64,000 bases of DNA from Mesostigma viride. Lineage: Eukaryota; Streptophyta; Mesostigmatophyceae; Mesostigmatales; Mesostigmataceae. Below the pieces are notes generated by a model. The model was not told the DNA's origin, ran no database searches, and saw only the letters and a list, made by a program, of their open reading frames with translations. Both the position numbers and the translations under genes were made by a program. The DNA lies in assembly GCA_009746045.1 (NCBI GenBank), contig RPFO01000972.1:641624-705623 (forward strand). Direction: 5' to 3'. Shown in pieces: positions 1 to 20,496 of this stretch; position 1 is the stretch's first letter, and each line of letters starts with the position of its first letter.

Positions 1-716
1 GGGGGGGGGGCATTTGTTGCGACTGCAAGGGCACGGTTGCAGGGGTAGGAGTGAGCATGTTTGAAGCGGACAAGATGAGGGGATATGGTGGGTGAGGAAT
101 GCCATGCACCGCGCGCGTGTGCGGGAAGAAATACTTCTAATAAAACTAAAAATACAAATTGCGAGTGACACGGACGGTGGGTTGGTGGGCGCCAGCTCTC
201 ACCCGTGTTTTCCAGAAAAGAGGAACTTTGCTATTGAGTTGTTCACGCCAACTAAGCTGGAATCCACCCGCCTGGGGAAGGTAGGACCTGCCCGTACAAC
301 AGGTGCACACCCTGTTGGGTGCCCCCCCCCATTTCTAGACCATACGTCATGGCTACTATCAACTAATGGCTTTTTGCCTACACGAACACAGACCGCTACT
401 TATTCGCACATGCGCCTGCTTCTAGATACCCAGGCCCCTGGCGGTAAGAAACCGTGCCCTCTGCCCCTACCGTGCAACTGCTTGCGCCTGGAAAACTTGA
501 TCCTGCTAAGGTAAACATAAGAAAGAAAATCGCAACGAGAGGCATAGCATGAACGGAGCCTGACACACGCGGTTGCCCCCGCGCCTGTTTGTGCGACACA
601 TGAATGGCCCAGAGAGCCGCACCATCGTCTCCCAAAGGCGCGGGTTGCTGCTCATAAGAGCGGCCTTGTAAGAACTGCTTCCGAGAACGCAGGTGGTGGC
701 AACCTGCCCCCCGTAC
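1..716. other. Left edge, presumed phytochrome intron
   Basis: By position this is phytochrome intron downstream of the PHY exon. It starts with a run of ten G. I see no convincing exon, RNA or mobile element. Confidence 0.3.
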
Positions 717-9607
<8,891 letters not shown>

Positions 9608-9659
9608 CTGTGGTGACAACGCACGCATGACAATATTATAGTATTTTATAGCGAGGTGT

Positions 9660-10610
9660 GGTCAAGGGGGCTGTGAGCGAGTGGAAGGTTCCCATGCTCT
9701 CCTCCTGTGCTGACAACGTATGCTTGACAATAGCAAGCCGGGTTGGCAAATACGTTGGCGGAGTATACATGTCGGGCCTGAAAATACGATTATATATGTC
9801 GGACCTCAAAAAATACGTCGGACAAAAATACGTGTCTCATGACTATTAATTCAAAGAAGTTTGACTGATTAAGGCAATCTGCATGGAAAGACATGAAAAA
9901 AGATTAATATGAACAAAGATAAACATAATGATCAATGACAGCTTAGTGACATGCCCTCAAGACGCGCCATGCCCGCCACACACACCTACAGGCTTAGTCC
10001 GTTACCATTTGACCACCCTGACTTCAGGACATGTAAAAGAATGTTGAGTTTACCTGTGTCGAATACAACCATGGCACGTTTCAACACCTTTCTATTGAGC
10101 GAAGAACGGGTCGATTCTGATAAGTATTGCGAGAGCTATAGCAGTTACAGCGCTGCAATTTCGCCCACTGAAGTCAGGAAGGCGTATTGTTCGGAAAAAA
10201 AAAAGACGGGCCGCAAAGGTAAGTGTATTAACGTATTTTTGCGGCTCAGTACGGCGTAATTGGCAACCTGGATAGGAAGCTGTGGTCAAGGGATCGACGT
10301 GAGCAAGTGGAAGGTGCTCAAGTTCTCATCCTGAAGTAGGTATGTGAGCAGAAGGAAATTATTGCAAGGTTCACAGGGAGGGGCGGAGTGTTAAGCGAGT
10401 GGAAGGTGCTCCAGTTTGCCTCCTGATATCAACAGTAAAGTGCGTAAAGAAAGCAGGGAAGGTGCATAAGAAGGGGGTATGGAGGGGGTATGGAGCTAGG
10501 TCGGCGGAAAATGCTCAGGTTTTGAACCTGGATGGATAAAAGATCTAGAATTATCAACAAGAGGCCTAAAAGCGAGAGGAACATGCTCACGTTCTTCTCC
10601 TGGGGTCGTG
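9660..10610 (-). repeat. Five decayed copies of a phytochrome splice acceptor and exon start
   Basis: The CAG acceptor and first codons (EENLSIFHSL) of the exon starting at 9607 recur in the same orientation with exon-like starts at 9704 (EESMGTFHSL), 10330 (DENLSTFHLL), 10422 (EANWSTFHSL), 10527 (VQNLSIFRRP) and 10599 (EKNVSMFLSL). Neighbouring copies are spaced 72-105 bp, except for a 0.6-kb gap between 9704 and 10330. They look like remnants of a tandem duplication of an intron-exon junction. Confidence 0.75.
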
Positions 10611-10639
10611 CGTGGAAACGGCAGAAAGGTTCATGTGCA

Positions 10640-11820
10640 GAGGCCATCGACAAGGTGGCAACTCAAGACAAAAAGGCACGCTTGCATATGTAAGCAATGA
10701 ATGTCTCCTTCCTTTTGCAGAAGCGAAGATGACGTGTCCCACAGTCTTGTTCCCACCCTCTCCCCTTTGCCCCCATGCACTTAATATTGCACCTGCAACA
10801 CCGCATTGGTGCACCCCAGCAATCTTCCTGGGTCTCTACCAGGGCACCAGGCTGTAAAGTAGATATAATGACGACCGCTACCAATTGGAGAAAGAATAGT
10901 CCTGGAAATCCAGACAGTTGAAAAATTTGGGTAACTAAATTCGATGGTCATGAACTTGATAAAGGCAGTCATTTTTCTGTTGGCAGCAGAGCAACTAGCT
11001 AGGCCCCGTCTGACCACCAACCTATCAATCTCCCTCCCCTTTTGCCCATAGTGTCAAAACAGCGCGGGGGTGGTGGACACAGTTAGTCGTACATGCGCGA
11101 CTGAAAACGTTATCATAAAACCATGCAGATCACGGCTTTACCGGCGCGCGACAAGGAGGCTAACATAGGCAGCTTCAGTTGAATGATCGCGGAGGTACGG
11201 TGCGAGCCAAGCAAAAAGGAGGAATTACATGCCGCCCGACATTACACCGCGGTCTACGCAACCGGCAATCCGGGTTCACCGGCAATATTTGCCACCACAC
11301 GGCGGCAAAGGCGAAATGCATGAGCCTTACTGGCTGGGCCTACGCACGGGGTGGCGGGCGTCTGGTTATCAGGAATTCTATGCAGAAAGTTCGTCCGTCC
11401 GCACGGCATTCCTTGAATCCCGGCCCCCCCGCTTCCGTTATATTCGATACATATTGTTTCAAATACCTCGTCGACCCTGCTAGTTTGTTGTGAGTAACGG
11501 CGAGTGCCATTTAATTCCCCGTTGCCAGGGCAGGCACCGTGGAACGGCAAAACCGGGATACTGACAGCACGCAACTCACCGCGAGGCGATATTCTGCTTC
11601 TCCCCTTTCATGAGCAGCGCTTAATTCAAGGTCATTCTGCTTATTTCGCCAACCGGGGTCGACGGCCTCCATGTAGCAAGGCCTCGTCCCCTTCTTTCCA
11701 ACGCAGCGTAATTTTTTTTTTTTTTATTAATGTGATTATTGGTCAAGTCCGGTTGGCAAGACCGAATGCAATGGCTTCATTGAATCAAAACTAATTTTTC
11801 AGTGCAGACTTGCACCGAAA
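10640..11820. other. Gene-poor DNA
   Basis: Nothing recognised. A GC-rich 255-nt ORF at 11229-11483 has no familiar motif. There is a T14 run near 11712. Confidence 0.3.
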
Positions 11821-12774
11821 TGTGAACGTGTCCAGCTGCCACGAAACAATAATTCCCGGGAATTTCCGCATGGACCCTTCTGCGCGTTGGAACGCGTTGA
11901 CTGCTCCTGGCGCCAGAAGAATGTCAGGGGGGAATCGCGTTCAGTTTACGAACAGTTGCCCGGAATTTACCCTAGTGTGAAAACACCGCAATAAATGGAG
12001 GCGGACAATATTCGCGGCCACGCCGGCCAGCCAGCCGAATACCGAATAGGTGTTCAGGTCAGTTCAGTTTTCCATGTACAACATCTAACAACATGATCGT
12101 GTGGTTTTTTTAGTTCCATACATTTACGAAAGTTTTACGAAACTAGTTTTGACAGCTCAGTTTACTCCCACGCCGCCCGCCGACAGAGTCCCCCATGCAC
12201 GGTCATAGTTTCCACCGTGAAGTTTATGCACGTGGAAACGCCTTTGGAAGAGAGTATCCGATGAGTATCTCACGAAATCCGTCAAAAGATTCATGACTTA
12301 ATGCGGATGCTGCAAGCTGGTTGAGTGGTTGTAGATGGCTTCCACGTCATGTTCTACAGGGCTGATGAGCGAGTTCCAGATTGTGCAAGCGGTTTCCAGA
12401 TTGTGCAAAATCCTGCTCGAACCTGTCAGTTAGGGTCAGCAATAATCACACCGAGAAAAGAATACCCAGCAACAAAAAAAAAATACGCAGAAAAATCCAG
12501 TTGTAATCCGGCTGTAAGCTATGCGCGCACGCTAGAACACGAATGCGCGTTCGGCGCATGCCAGGTGGTCATTCAGTTCAGTTTCGTACGGCTGCTGGTC
12601 GTTCAGTTCAGTTCAGTTTACGTAACGGTGTTTCCAGTTTCACACAACGGGAATGTTTCGTAAACTTCGTAAACGCGACTTCCCCCGACTTTCTGGCGCC
12701 AGTGGCAGTCGACGCGCAGAAGGGTCGCTGCGGAAATTCCCGGGAATAATCCGTGGCAGCTGGACACGTTCACA
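11821..12774. mobile_element. Foldback or MITE-like element with long inverted repeats
   Basis: TGTGAACGTGTCCAGCTGCC at 11821 is matched by its reverse complement ending at 12774. Pairing continues inward for about 150 bp on each arm with substitutions and small gaps: ATTCCCGGGAATTTCCGCA, ACCCTTCTGCGCGT, TGGCGCCAGAA. Total about 950 bp. There is no transposase ORF and I see no clear target duplication, so the exact ends and superfamily are unknown. Confidence 0.7.
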
Positions 12775-14550
12775 CTTGTAACTGCTGCTAGTAAAGTTGG
12801 CTGGAAATATATTAACCCAAGCCTGACCCGAAGAGAGTTTCAGCAGGAATGCGGTTCACAGGCGGTGGAAAATGGCCCAAAGCTGCATGACGAAAATTCC
12901 GAACTTCATCTGCGGCCATTTCCTGTCATTTCTAAAATGATTTCGTTCAGGCCTGCGCGATCCGCGGTTAATCCATCCATGGCTGGCTGGCTTTTCTTGC
13001 GCGCCTGCGGGGTAGGAAATAATGCCGGCCGTGGTACGTTGATTTGCCGCATGTCACCGCCCAGTCTGTTTGCGCTCTTAATGAACCTGGCGTGAAAATT
13101 CTGGCGCCGTTTCTGGGTTCTTCCTGCTATTTTGTTATCCACTTGTTGAAGTTGTGCTATCAGATTTTCCGCAGCTGTCAATGGTTTTCCTTACGCTGCG
13201 TATGCCATGCTTCCTAAAGCTATACCCAGAATTGATCGGGCAGTTATCTGGCTTTGCTACGCTTCCTGTATGGAGGTTTTCACATGGTAGACATTCTGTA
13301 TTGCGTAGTCAAAGACCCTAGCTGCCTGGGAGCGGCATCACCGTTGCAAGGAGCTGGCGAGCTCATAAACGCCTGTCATGGCTCTTCAGCCTAGTGCTGG
13401 AAAACAAGGTTGTTGTATGGAAGGTGAGAATATGTGAGTTGTCACGGACGCGAGCTATGTCATCCGGGCGCCCACTATGCACAAGACCGGTGACGTGCGC
13501 AAGGAATTTGTTTTCTGCGCATTTTCGACAAAGGCTAGTGACCGGGGGGGGGACACTAGCACTTGCAGCATAAGAGCGGACGAAAGTGCACGTGCGCGCG
13601 CGCCGGGCCAGGCACGGCTGGGCGCGCAGCACTGACGTACTTGAGCGGACGGCAGCACAAGTGCGCAGCGTCGAGAGGTAGTACGCGAGTTAGTGGACAA
13701 CTGGAGCTGGAGCTGGAGCTGGAGCTGGACTGCTGGACTTCAACAGCGCCGAGGCTATTGACAGGCCAGGTGTCTTTGTGGTGTAGAATAGCGGGTCAAC
13801 GTTATGAGGACTGGACAGAAAATGGAAAAGGACAATTTGCGGTGCGGAGCCAGACCGCTGGAATGAATGCGAAATCGCTGGCAGCCCTACAAAGGGATTT
13901 CGTCTAGAAAGGAAAGATTAGAAGCAATGTTTGCTGGGCCACTCACACGCAAGGTGTGAGCGTGCAGATTGTTTGAAGGATATTATGCTTCGACCTTGGT
14001 GGTCGTGACTAAATGCCGGACATTCCCAGGGACAGAAATGCCGGAGCCTCTAGGAGATGAGATCGGCAACAGGGTAGCAATTTAGATTTGTCGGGATGCC
14101 TTCCTGTTTTTGTTGGCATGTGTGGTAGTAAGCCAGGACGGCAGCTGGAATGCGGTTTCTGTTTGCATGGTTCAGGCAGCAAGATAGTTTTGGCATTCCT
14201 GGCTGGACTGACAAGTGTGGCGTGTGTCATGCGTGTGGCATGACGAATGGTTTGGTTCATAGTCGAAGAGGACTCTCACGTAGCGTGTAGTCTCTTCGAG
14301 TCTCTCGTTAGTGGCCTTCGTGTTTCTCCCTTTCCTTGGGAGCAAGGCCGGTAGCATGTCATGGAGCGCTGCCTAACTGCGGGCTCGTGAGCATGGAGTG
14401 CATCGATATTGAGACTATCAACGTGTTGTAATTGTATTAACTTTCTCAATAAATTCCGCATGTGCGGCTTCATCATCAGACTGTGCAAAGTGTGTGTTTT
14501 GAAAGCATTATTCTATAGCAGGGGAGGCAATAAGGTGGTTATCAGGCACG
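12775..14550. other. Gene-poor DNA with a GGAGCT microsatellite
   Basis: The only clear structure is (GGAGCT)5 near 13701-13731. No exon with family similarity was recognised. Confidence 0.3.
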
Positions 14551-14697
14551 AGGGACAGTTCCTTGTCCTCGGCTGAGAGCCCTCCTTTTCTTTAATCATG
14601 GGACAGCTCCTCGCCCACCCCACCGGGCATGCAGTTAAGGCAGGCACGTCAGCTCAGCTCATTTGGGTTTTACCAAAGCTGAGCATGGCCAGCCGCC

Positions 14698-15093
14698 ATG
14701 GTGGCGCCGGAGATTGTGGTACGCAGACGCGACAGAGTTACTTATCACATCCCCACCTGTTTAGCCTCCATTAAACATGGCTTGTACTTCCTAGATGACA
14801 GGGATCAGGTCGTTATGACTATGAAGGATGCACCTTTTATCCATAAGCGTCATGACATGGTGTTGGCTATGAGTGATTTCCGCAAGCGGTCATACCTGCT
14901 CATGGTTAAAGAGTTGGTGGTTGTTTTCTTCAAGCATCTAGCATTTGTCATTTTTCGTGGTTCTGCCTCATTTGCAGGGGGCAAGCTTAGGAATGTGCTC
15001 ATGGTATCGCCTCATGTCATGGTGCACCAAGCATGCAGGCTGGCAGCTATAACAAGATGTAACATGGGCAAACTAGGTCAGAATGACCTGTAA
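14698..15093 (+). CDS. Unassigned 131-codon ORF
   Basis: Open frame starting MVAPEIVVRRRDRVTYHIPT with mixed composition and no low-complexity bias. I recognise no domain. It runs into a stretch of diverged repeats (motif at 15061, 15241 and about 15400). It may be an exon, a transposon remnant or chance. Confidence 0.2.
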   Translation: MVAPEIVVRRRDRVTYHIPTCLASIKHGLYFLDDRDQVVMTMKDAPFIHKRHDMVLAMSDFRKRSYLLMVKELVVVFFKHLAFVIFRGSASFAGGKLRNVLMVSPHVMVHQACRLAAITRCNMGKLGQNDL

Positions 15094-15560
15094 TTTGGTG
15101 GCAAGCTTCGTGATACATTAATTTAATTAATTGCAATTGTTTTGGCCCAGTTTGTGGTGGGCAAGGGTGTCTTTGGAGTGTTGTTTGTGCTCAAAACTGC
15201 TTTTGCGTGTCATTTTTTTTTTTTGCACATGACCATATTTCAATGTGGGTAAACGTGGTCAGAATGAGCTGAAACTTTGGGGCTGTGTGATTGCAACCCT
15301 GGGCCAGTTTTGAATATAATATCTGACCCCATTGCATGTGTCTATGATTTGATATATATATATTTTTAGGCACCAAAAAATACGTGTTTTGGGCTAAACT
15401 ATTTCAATGTGTCTAAACATGCTTATTCTGACCTGCAAACTAGCTGGAATTAATGGCAAGGGTTGCAATTAGATGGGAATATATTATTTGGCCACATTGG
15501 GTTTGCCCATCGTCCTAGGGAAAATCGGCCAAAAATACCGTCTTTTTCTATTGTTAGCAC
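15055..15560. repeat. Diverged tandem repeat, period about 160-180 bp
   Basis: A motif of the form AAyrTGkGyAAACrwGkTCAGAATGAsCTG occurs near 15061 and 15241, with a weaker third copy near 15400. TTAA and TA runs lie between copies. Poorly conserved, so the period is approximate. Confidence 0.4.
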
Positions 15561-16649
15561 ATAACGGTCACATGGTGGGGGGTAGTACCCCCCCAAGTGG
15601 TTGGAATTTTTTTTTTTCATCATATTTATGGTCCCCCATCATCAAGGAGACAACCAGCGCAGGCCAGAAATCGGGAGAATCCGGATTTTTATCACATGCC
15701 TAGTAGGTATGGTTTCCAGAAAAGTGCCCTTTTGGTGTCATGTCCCCTTAAGGCACATGGAGCGGCGCTGTGCCAGTCGTGTTCGGAAACTCGTGAAGCT
15801 TTTTGGCGACCGTCGCGGCTTTTTTTCACATTTGGGGGACCACGTCGGCGGCCAACAATGGCGGTCGGGTTCAATGTGGCAGTGTAGAAAATGCCTCAGA
15901 TGGATTGGAGGGGCGCTTGGGTAAGTTATTCCTGACATCTTGGTCGACATATCCCATGATTTTTGGGTCGTGCAAATTAGTGGGCTTGATTTGCCATGAG
16001 AATTAGTAAAAAGATTTTCAGGGCACGTGCGGCCAAATGCAGATTTCGGACTTGCGAATGCAATATTTCGTCACAAGGGAAACTCTGTAGGATGCATAAG
16101 TTGTCGCTTCCTCTTAACCATAGCTGGTATTAGTAGTTTTGAGGATAGCTGCCGTCTACTTTTGCGAAAATTTGTGTAGAATTGAATATCACCCTGAATA
16201 TGTGAAAAGGGGTGCGAAATCCGTCTGGTTCTTGCGTCACGCCCTGCATATCTTTGTCGGCAGATAAATGGTTAATTAGACTTTGCCCGACCTTCCTATG
16301 CTGCCCAGCCTGCGGCAATGAGCCAGCAGGACACATGGCATGCCCCAGATATCGCACAACGGTCGCTAATGGTGTTCTGGATGTGCGGTATGCGTGGAAA
16401 AAGCTGCGAAAAACTGCTTATAATGCCTGTACAAAGCTCTTTGCTGCAATTTTTCCCGTGCGAGTTCATTTTCTATTGACGCCAAGCAACAAAGCAAAAG
16501 GGGGGCATCGTTTTTAATTAGTCGGCCAAACGGTTTGGAGTTGTGATGGGTCGGGCAGACGACTTGCCCACGACACGATGGGCTCAAGCTTCGCATCTGC
16601 CGGCGCCAATAAAGAAGCGCAGATTAGGCGAGGTGAGCGAGCTAGAGGG

Positions 16650-18480
16650 CCCAGAATCGTTGCTAATGCAAGGCAGCTTCTGAAAGGGTAGGAGCTGGAT
16701 TATTAAGACTTTCTCAAGGGCATTGTGCTGTGATCATTGCCACCTTGTTCAGATATTTACCCTTGCCTTTCTAGTTTAAAGAGACTGCTTTAAAGAGGGA
16801 TAGGAGAACGTTGTTTGAACGTTGGCTCATTCATTTCTGCGAAGAAAGAGCCTTTTCAGTTGTTCACAACAAGATGGAAACTGCCACATGCAAGTTACCC
16901 TGGCAATGCAAGTGACGCAAGGTGAGGTCATTCATGGCTAAGATTGCCTTCATGCACGAGTTGGGCAGCCAGGTGGCTGGCTGGGCATGCACTGGCTGGC
17001 TAGGTGAGTGGAGCGTGTATGGGGGGTGCGTGTATGGTGCAGACATGCAAGCGGGAACGGGCGGGCACATGCCTGGTTGGTTTGGGTGTTGGGTGGTTAG
17101 GTGGTTAGGTGATTGGGTGGTGGGTGCAGGTTGTCGCGTTTGCGTGCCATATCATCCTGGACTGGTCATTACCGCTACTTGGAATGCATCCACTATCAGC
17201 AGTAATCATGTGTGAGATATGCCACCTCCCCCCCCACTATTTAGCTCACAACAACGTGAGAGCAAAAAGTGAAAGAAAGGCATCTCACACTAAAGAAGGA
17301 AGCCCAAAGAGGGCGTCATTCCAGGCAGCAGCAAAAAGGAAAAAAAAAATCCAGCTGCTCCAAGATGCTTTTCCAGGATCAGCAACAACCTTAACATGCA
17401 TGCTTTTAAAGGCTTAGCAATAACCCCTTCAATGGCTTTTTACCGGGAAAAGCCTAACCTCTTCAGATGCTTTTGAAGGCTAAGCAATAACCTTTTCCTT
17501 TTTAAAATGAGAATGAAAGGTGCGGTCCTTTATGGCACCGCCACCTTCATGACAGGCAATCCGGCCCAACCAGCCGATTCTTGAGACCATGCTTTATCAT
17601 TAAAGCAACCAAAAGACATTTCAATTCCAATGAGATACGGCATGACGAATTACAAAGAGTGTCGAGTTGTAATGTTGTAGTTATAAGAGCAGCTGTGAGG
17701 CCCCTTGGGTGACGCCACTGCAGGCCCCTTGTGGCGGCAGTGCGTGTGTTCCCGACCTAGTTCCTACTGGCATTCTTGCCAACGACGACCAGGGTGCCCG
17801 AAGGCCCTGTCCCTTGTCTCGTTCTCAGTCTTACACACATTCTTAACAAAACCAATACATTGTCATATCCGTCAGTCCATCCTCATGGCAACTGACTGCA
17901 TGCAACCACTCACGGGGGCTGCTCCGGGCTGCTCGAACTATTTCACCCCATGAAGACAACAAACCAGTTGTGAGGGAGAGAAACGGACGAACAACGACCA
18001 CCATGGTTCGTTGCTCATCCTTCTATACTGCTCAAAGCTCAAGCCTGGCGGCTGGCGCCACTAGCGCCACTTTAGACATCAGCCAATCATAACATTGTCT
18101 AATTTCCGACAAGCTAAACTTCAAGCTTTATCTGTCAAGCGAACACAAATATACAAGGGCAAATCTGTCGGCTATGCCAGGCACCGCCTGGGGCTTCCTT
18201 GCATTTGTGTCTGGTGTCCCACGTTGAAATCCTGAAATTGCACATCTGCTCAGTGCCTCGCCGGCTTGCTGCGTACCAGCATTCGGCAAACTGCCCTTGT
18301 GACGAATGTCAGTGAAATTCAGGTCCGCCCAAAAGTTCCGTCAGCAAATTCAGCGGACTTGGCGCGTGAGTACAATTGAGATCCGCGGCGTCAGTACCGG
18401 GCCGCGGTATAGCAACCCGCACAAGGCTGCGGACGTCAGAATTACGCTAAAATCTGAATTGCGGACGTGATAGATCACGG
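16650..18480. other. Gene-poor DNA with short local duplications
   Basis: Three related segments (GATGCTTTTccAGGaTcAGCAA and variants) near 17363, 17400 and 17464 form a small tandem duplication. Otherwise nothing recognised. Confidence 0.3.
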
Positions 18481-18483
18481 ACG

Positions 18484-19560
18484 CGACAAGGTTAGGTGGT
18501 TGTGTGGAGCTGGGTGGTTGGTTAGTTGTTTAGTTGGTTGCCCAGGGAGTCTTGAGTGGGTGGCTCAGGCTAGATGCTTCCATGAATGCCTGGCTAGAGG
18601 TGCGTGGGTTGGGCAGGTGGCTGGCTTAAGGTGAATGCCTAGGTAAGTGGCTGGCCAAGTAGCTAGGAGCTCAGGCAGTTGGAGAGGGTGGGTGGGTGCA
18701 GGGTGTTTGGGTGGCTGGTTATGGTGGGTGGATGAGTGCAAGGGTGGTTGGTATAGGTGGATGGCCAGGTGGCTGGGTGATTGACAGGCTTTGGGGACTT
18801 CTCTCAATGGTTGATTTGTTGATCTTGTAAGTGCGTGACTGAAACGCTTGCATGGGTTTGAGGGTGGTGGGCTAGTTAGTGGTTAATATGATGGTTAGGG
18901 ATGCGGGTGGGTGGGACAGCCGTGGGTGGTGGGCCATCGGTGGACTCGGTGGCGGTGGATGCGTAGGTGACTAGAAGTTCGTGTGTGGGCGAACGGGTGG
19001 GTAGATATGGGTGGGTGGGCGCGCATATATGAATGCGTGGATTGGTTTGTGGTTGGAATTGACTCACGTATCGCGAGTGAAGGGCTGTGCAGGTTGGGGG
19101 TGAGGTGTGTGTATGGCTGGCTGAAAGAATGCATGTGTGGGTGGGTGAGTGGGTGGGTCAGTGGGTATAAGGGTGTGGGGGGAGGGAGTGGTTGAGTGGG
19201 TTAATGTGAGTGGGTGGGTCAAGAGTGGGAGGCCAGGTAGCGCACATTGGGCCAGCTGGCTGGGCGGTCAGGTGGTTGGGTGGCTGGCTATAATGGATGG
19301 GTGATTGCCTCCTTATTACCTACCAGTACTAGTTTGGGTGGGTTGCGCAGGTGGCTGGCTCGGTGGGTGGATGTCCAAGTGGGTTGGTAGGTGGCTCCGT
19401 GCCCGGGTGCACGAGCTAGTGGTTAGATAATAGGGTGGATTAGTAAGGGCATGGCTGGCTGGGTGGGTGGGTCAGTGGGTGGGTGGACGAGTGGGTGGCT
19501 GGGTGCCCAGGCGCGTGAGTGTATTAACTAGTCTTGTGAGTGGGTAGGTGTTCAGGTGTA
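18484..19560. repeat. Degenerate GT-rich repeat (GGTGGGTGGCTGG-like)
   Basis: About 1.1 kb of imperfect GGTGGGTG and GGCTGG units with strong G/T strand asymmetry. Short ORFs of Trp/Gly/Val or His/Pro/Thr type are by-products. Many G runs could allow quadruplex structures. Confidence 0.8.
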
Positions 19561-19739
19561 TGGCTCTTGGCTGCATGGGTGGGTGACTCCATGGGTGGGA
19601 AACACAAAAGATGTAGAACTGGGATATGCCGATGTCATGGCGTTAGCGTACATGGATGCCAGGTGACATGTGCCAGCCTGTCACTGGTGTATTGCACCTT
19701 GTTGTTCGCTCGGCAGTTTATGTAAAAAAAGCGGTCATT

Positions 19740-20400
19740 TCAAGGTGATGTGTTTATGGCTTAATGACATGGCTCATATCCAAAGTTGGTGGACATGCTA
19801 AACATGATGCATTTGGGTTGCACACATGCAGACCAGTTCATAAACTAGAAATCTGAAGTAAATGGCATGATAATGTGTAAACACTCTGAAATTTACCCTT
19901 TTTTCTGCTTGCAAACGTCACTATCTTGTGGCTGACTGACATGGGATGATGTCCAAAGTTGGTGGACATGCTGAACATGATGTATTTGGGTGGCATGCAT
20001 GTTTGCAGCCCTATCTCAAACTTTACACGTGAAGTAAATGGCATGATACTATGTAAAAACCGTTATTGTCACCTTTTTCTGCTTGCAAACGTCACTGTTT
20101 TATGGATAAATAACATGGGACCCCATCCAAAGTTGGTGGACATGCTGAACATGATGTATTTGGGTAGCATGCATGTTTGCAGCCCCATTGCGCACTGTAA
20201 TCTGAAGTACATGGCATGATAATCTTGACAAAAACGTTATTTTCACCCTTTTCTACTTGCAAACGTCACTGTTTATGGCTGAATGACATGGCATCATATC
20301 CAAACTTGGTGGACATGCTGAACATGACGTATTTGGGTGGCATGCATGTTTGCAGCCCCACCACACTTCATTTGGAGATGATATTGAAGTCACACTGCCA
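19740..20400. repeat. 173-174-bp satellite, four tandem copies
   Basis: GGACATGCT, followed by an AACATGATGTATTTGGGTGG-like stretch, recurs at 19791, 19964, 20138 and 20311, spacings of 173, 174 and 173 bp. GCTTGCAAACGTCACT lies in each full unit. Copies are roughly 85-90 percent alike by eye. The array ends about 100 bp before the LINE. Confidence 0.9.
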
Positions 20401-20496
20401 ATAGGTAGTTTAAAATGCTATTTTTAGCAACTTTGGCACCCTGGCAGGGGGGTCGAACGTCCATATTTTAGCAAAGTCAGGTTAAGGGCATGGAGC

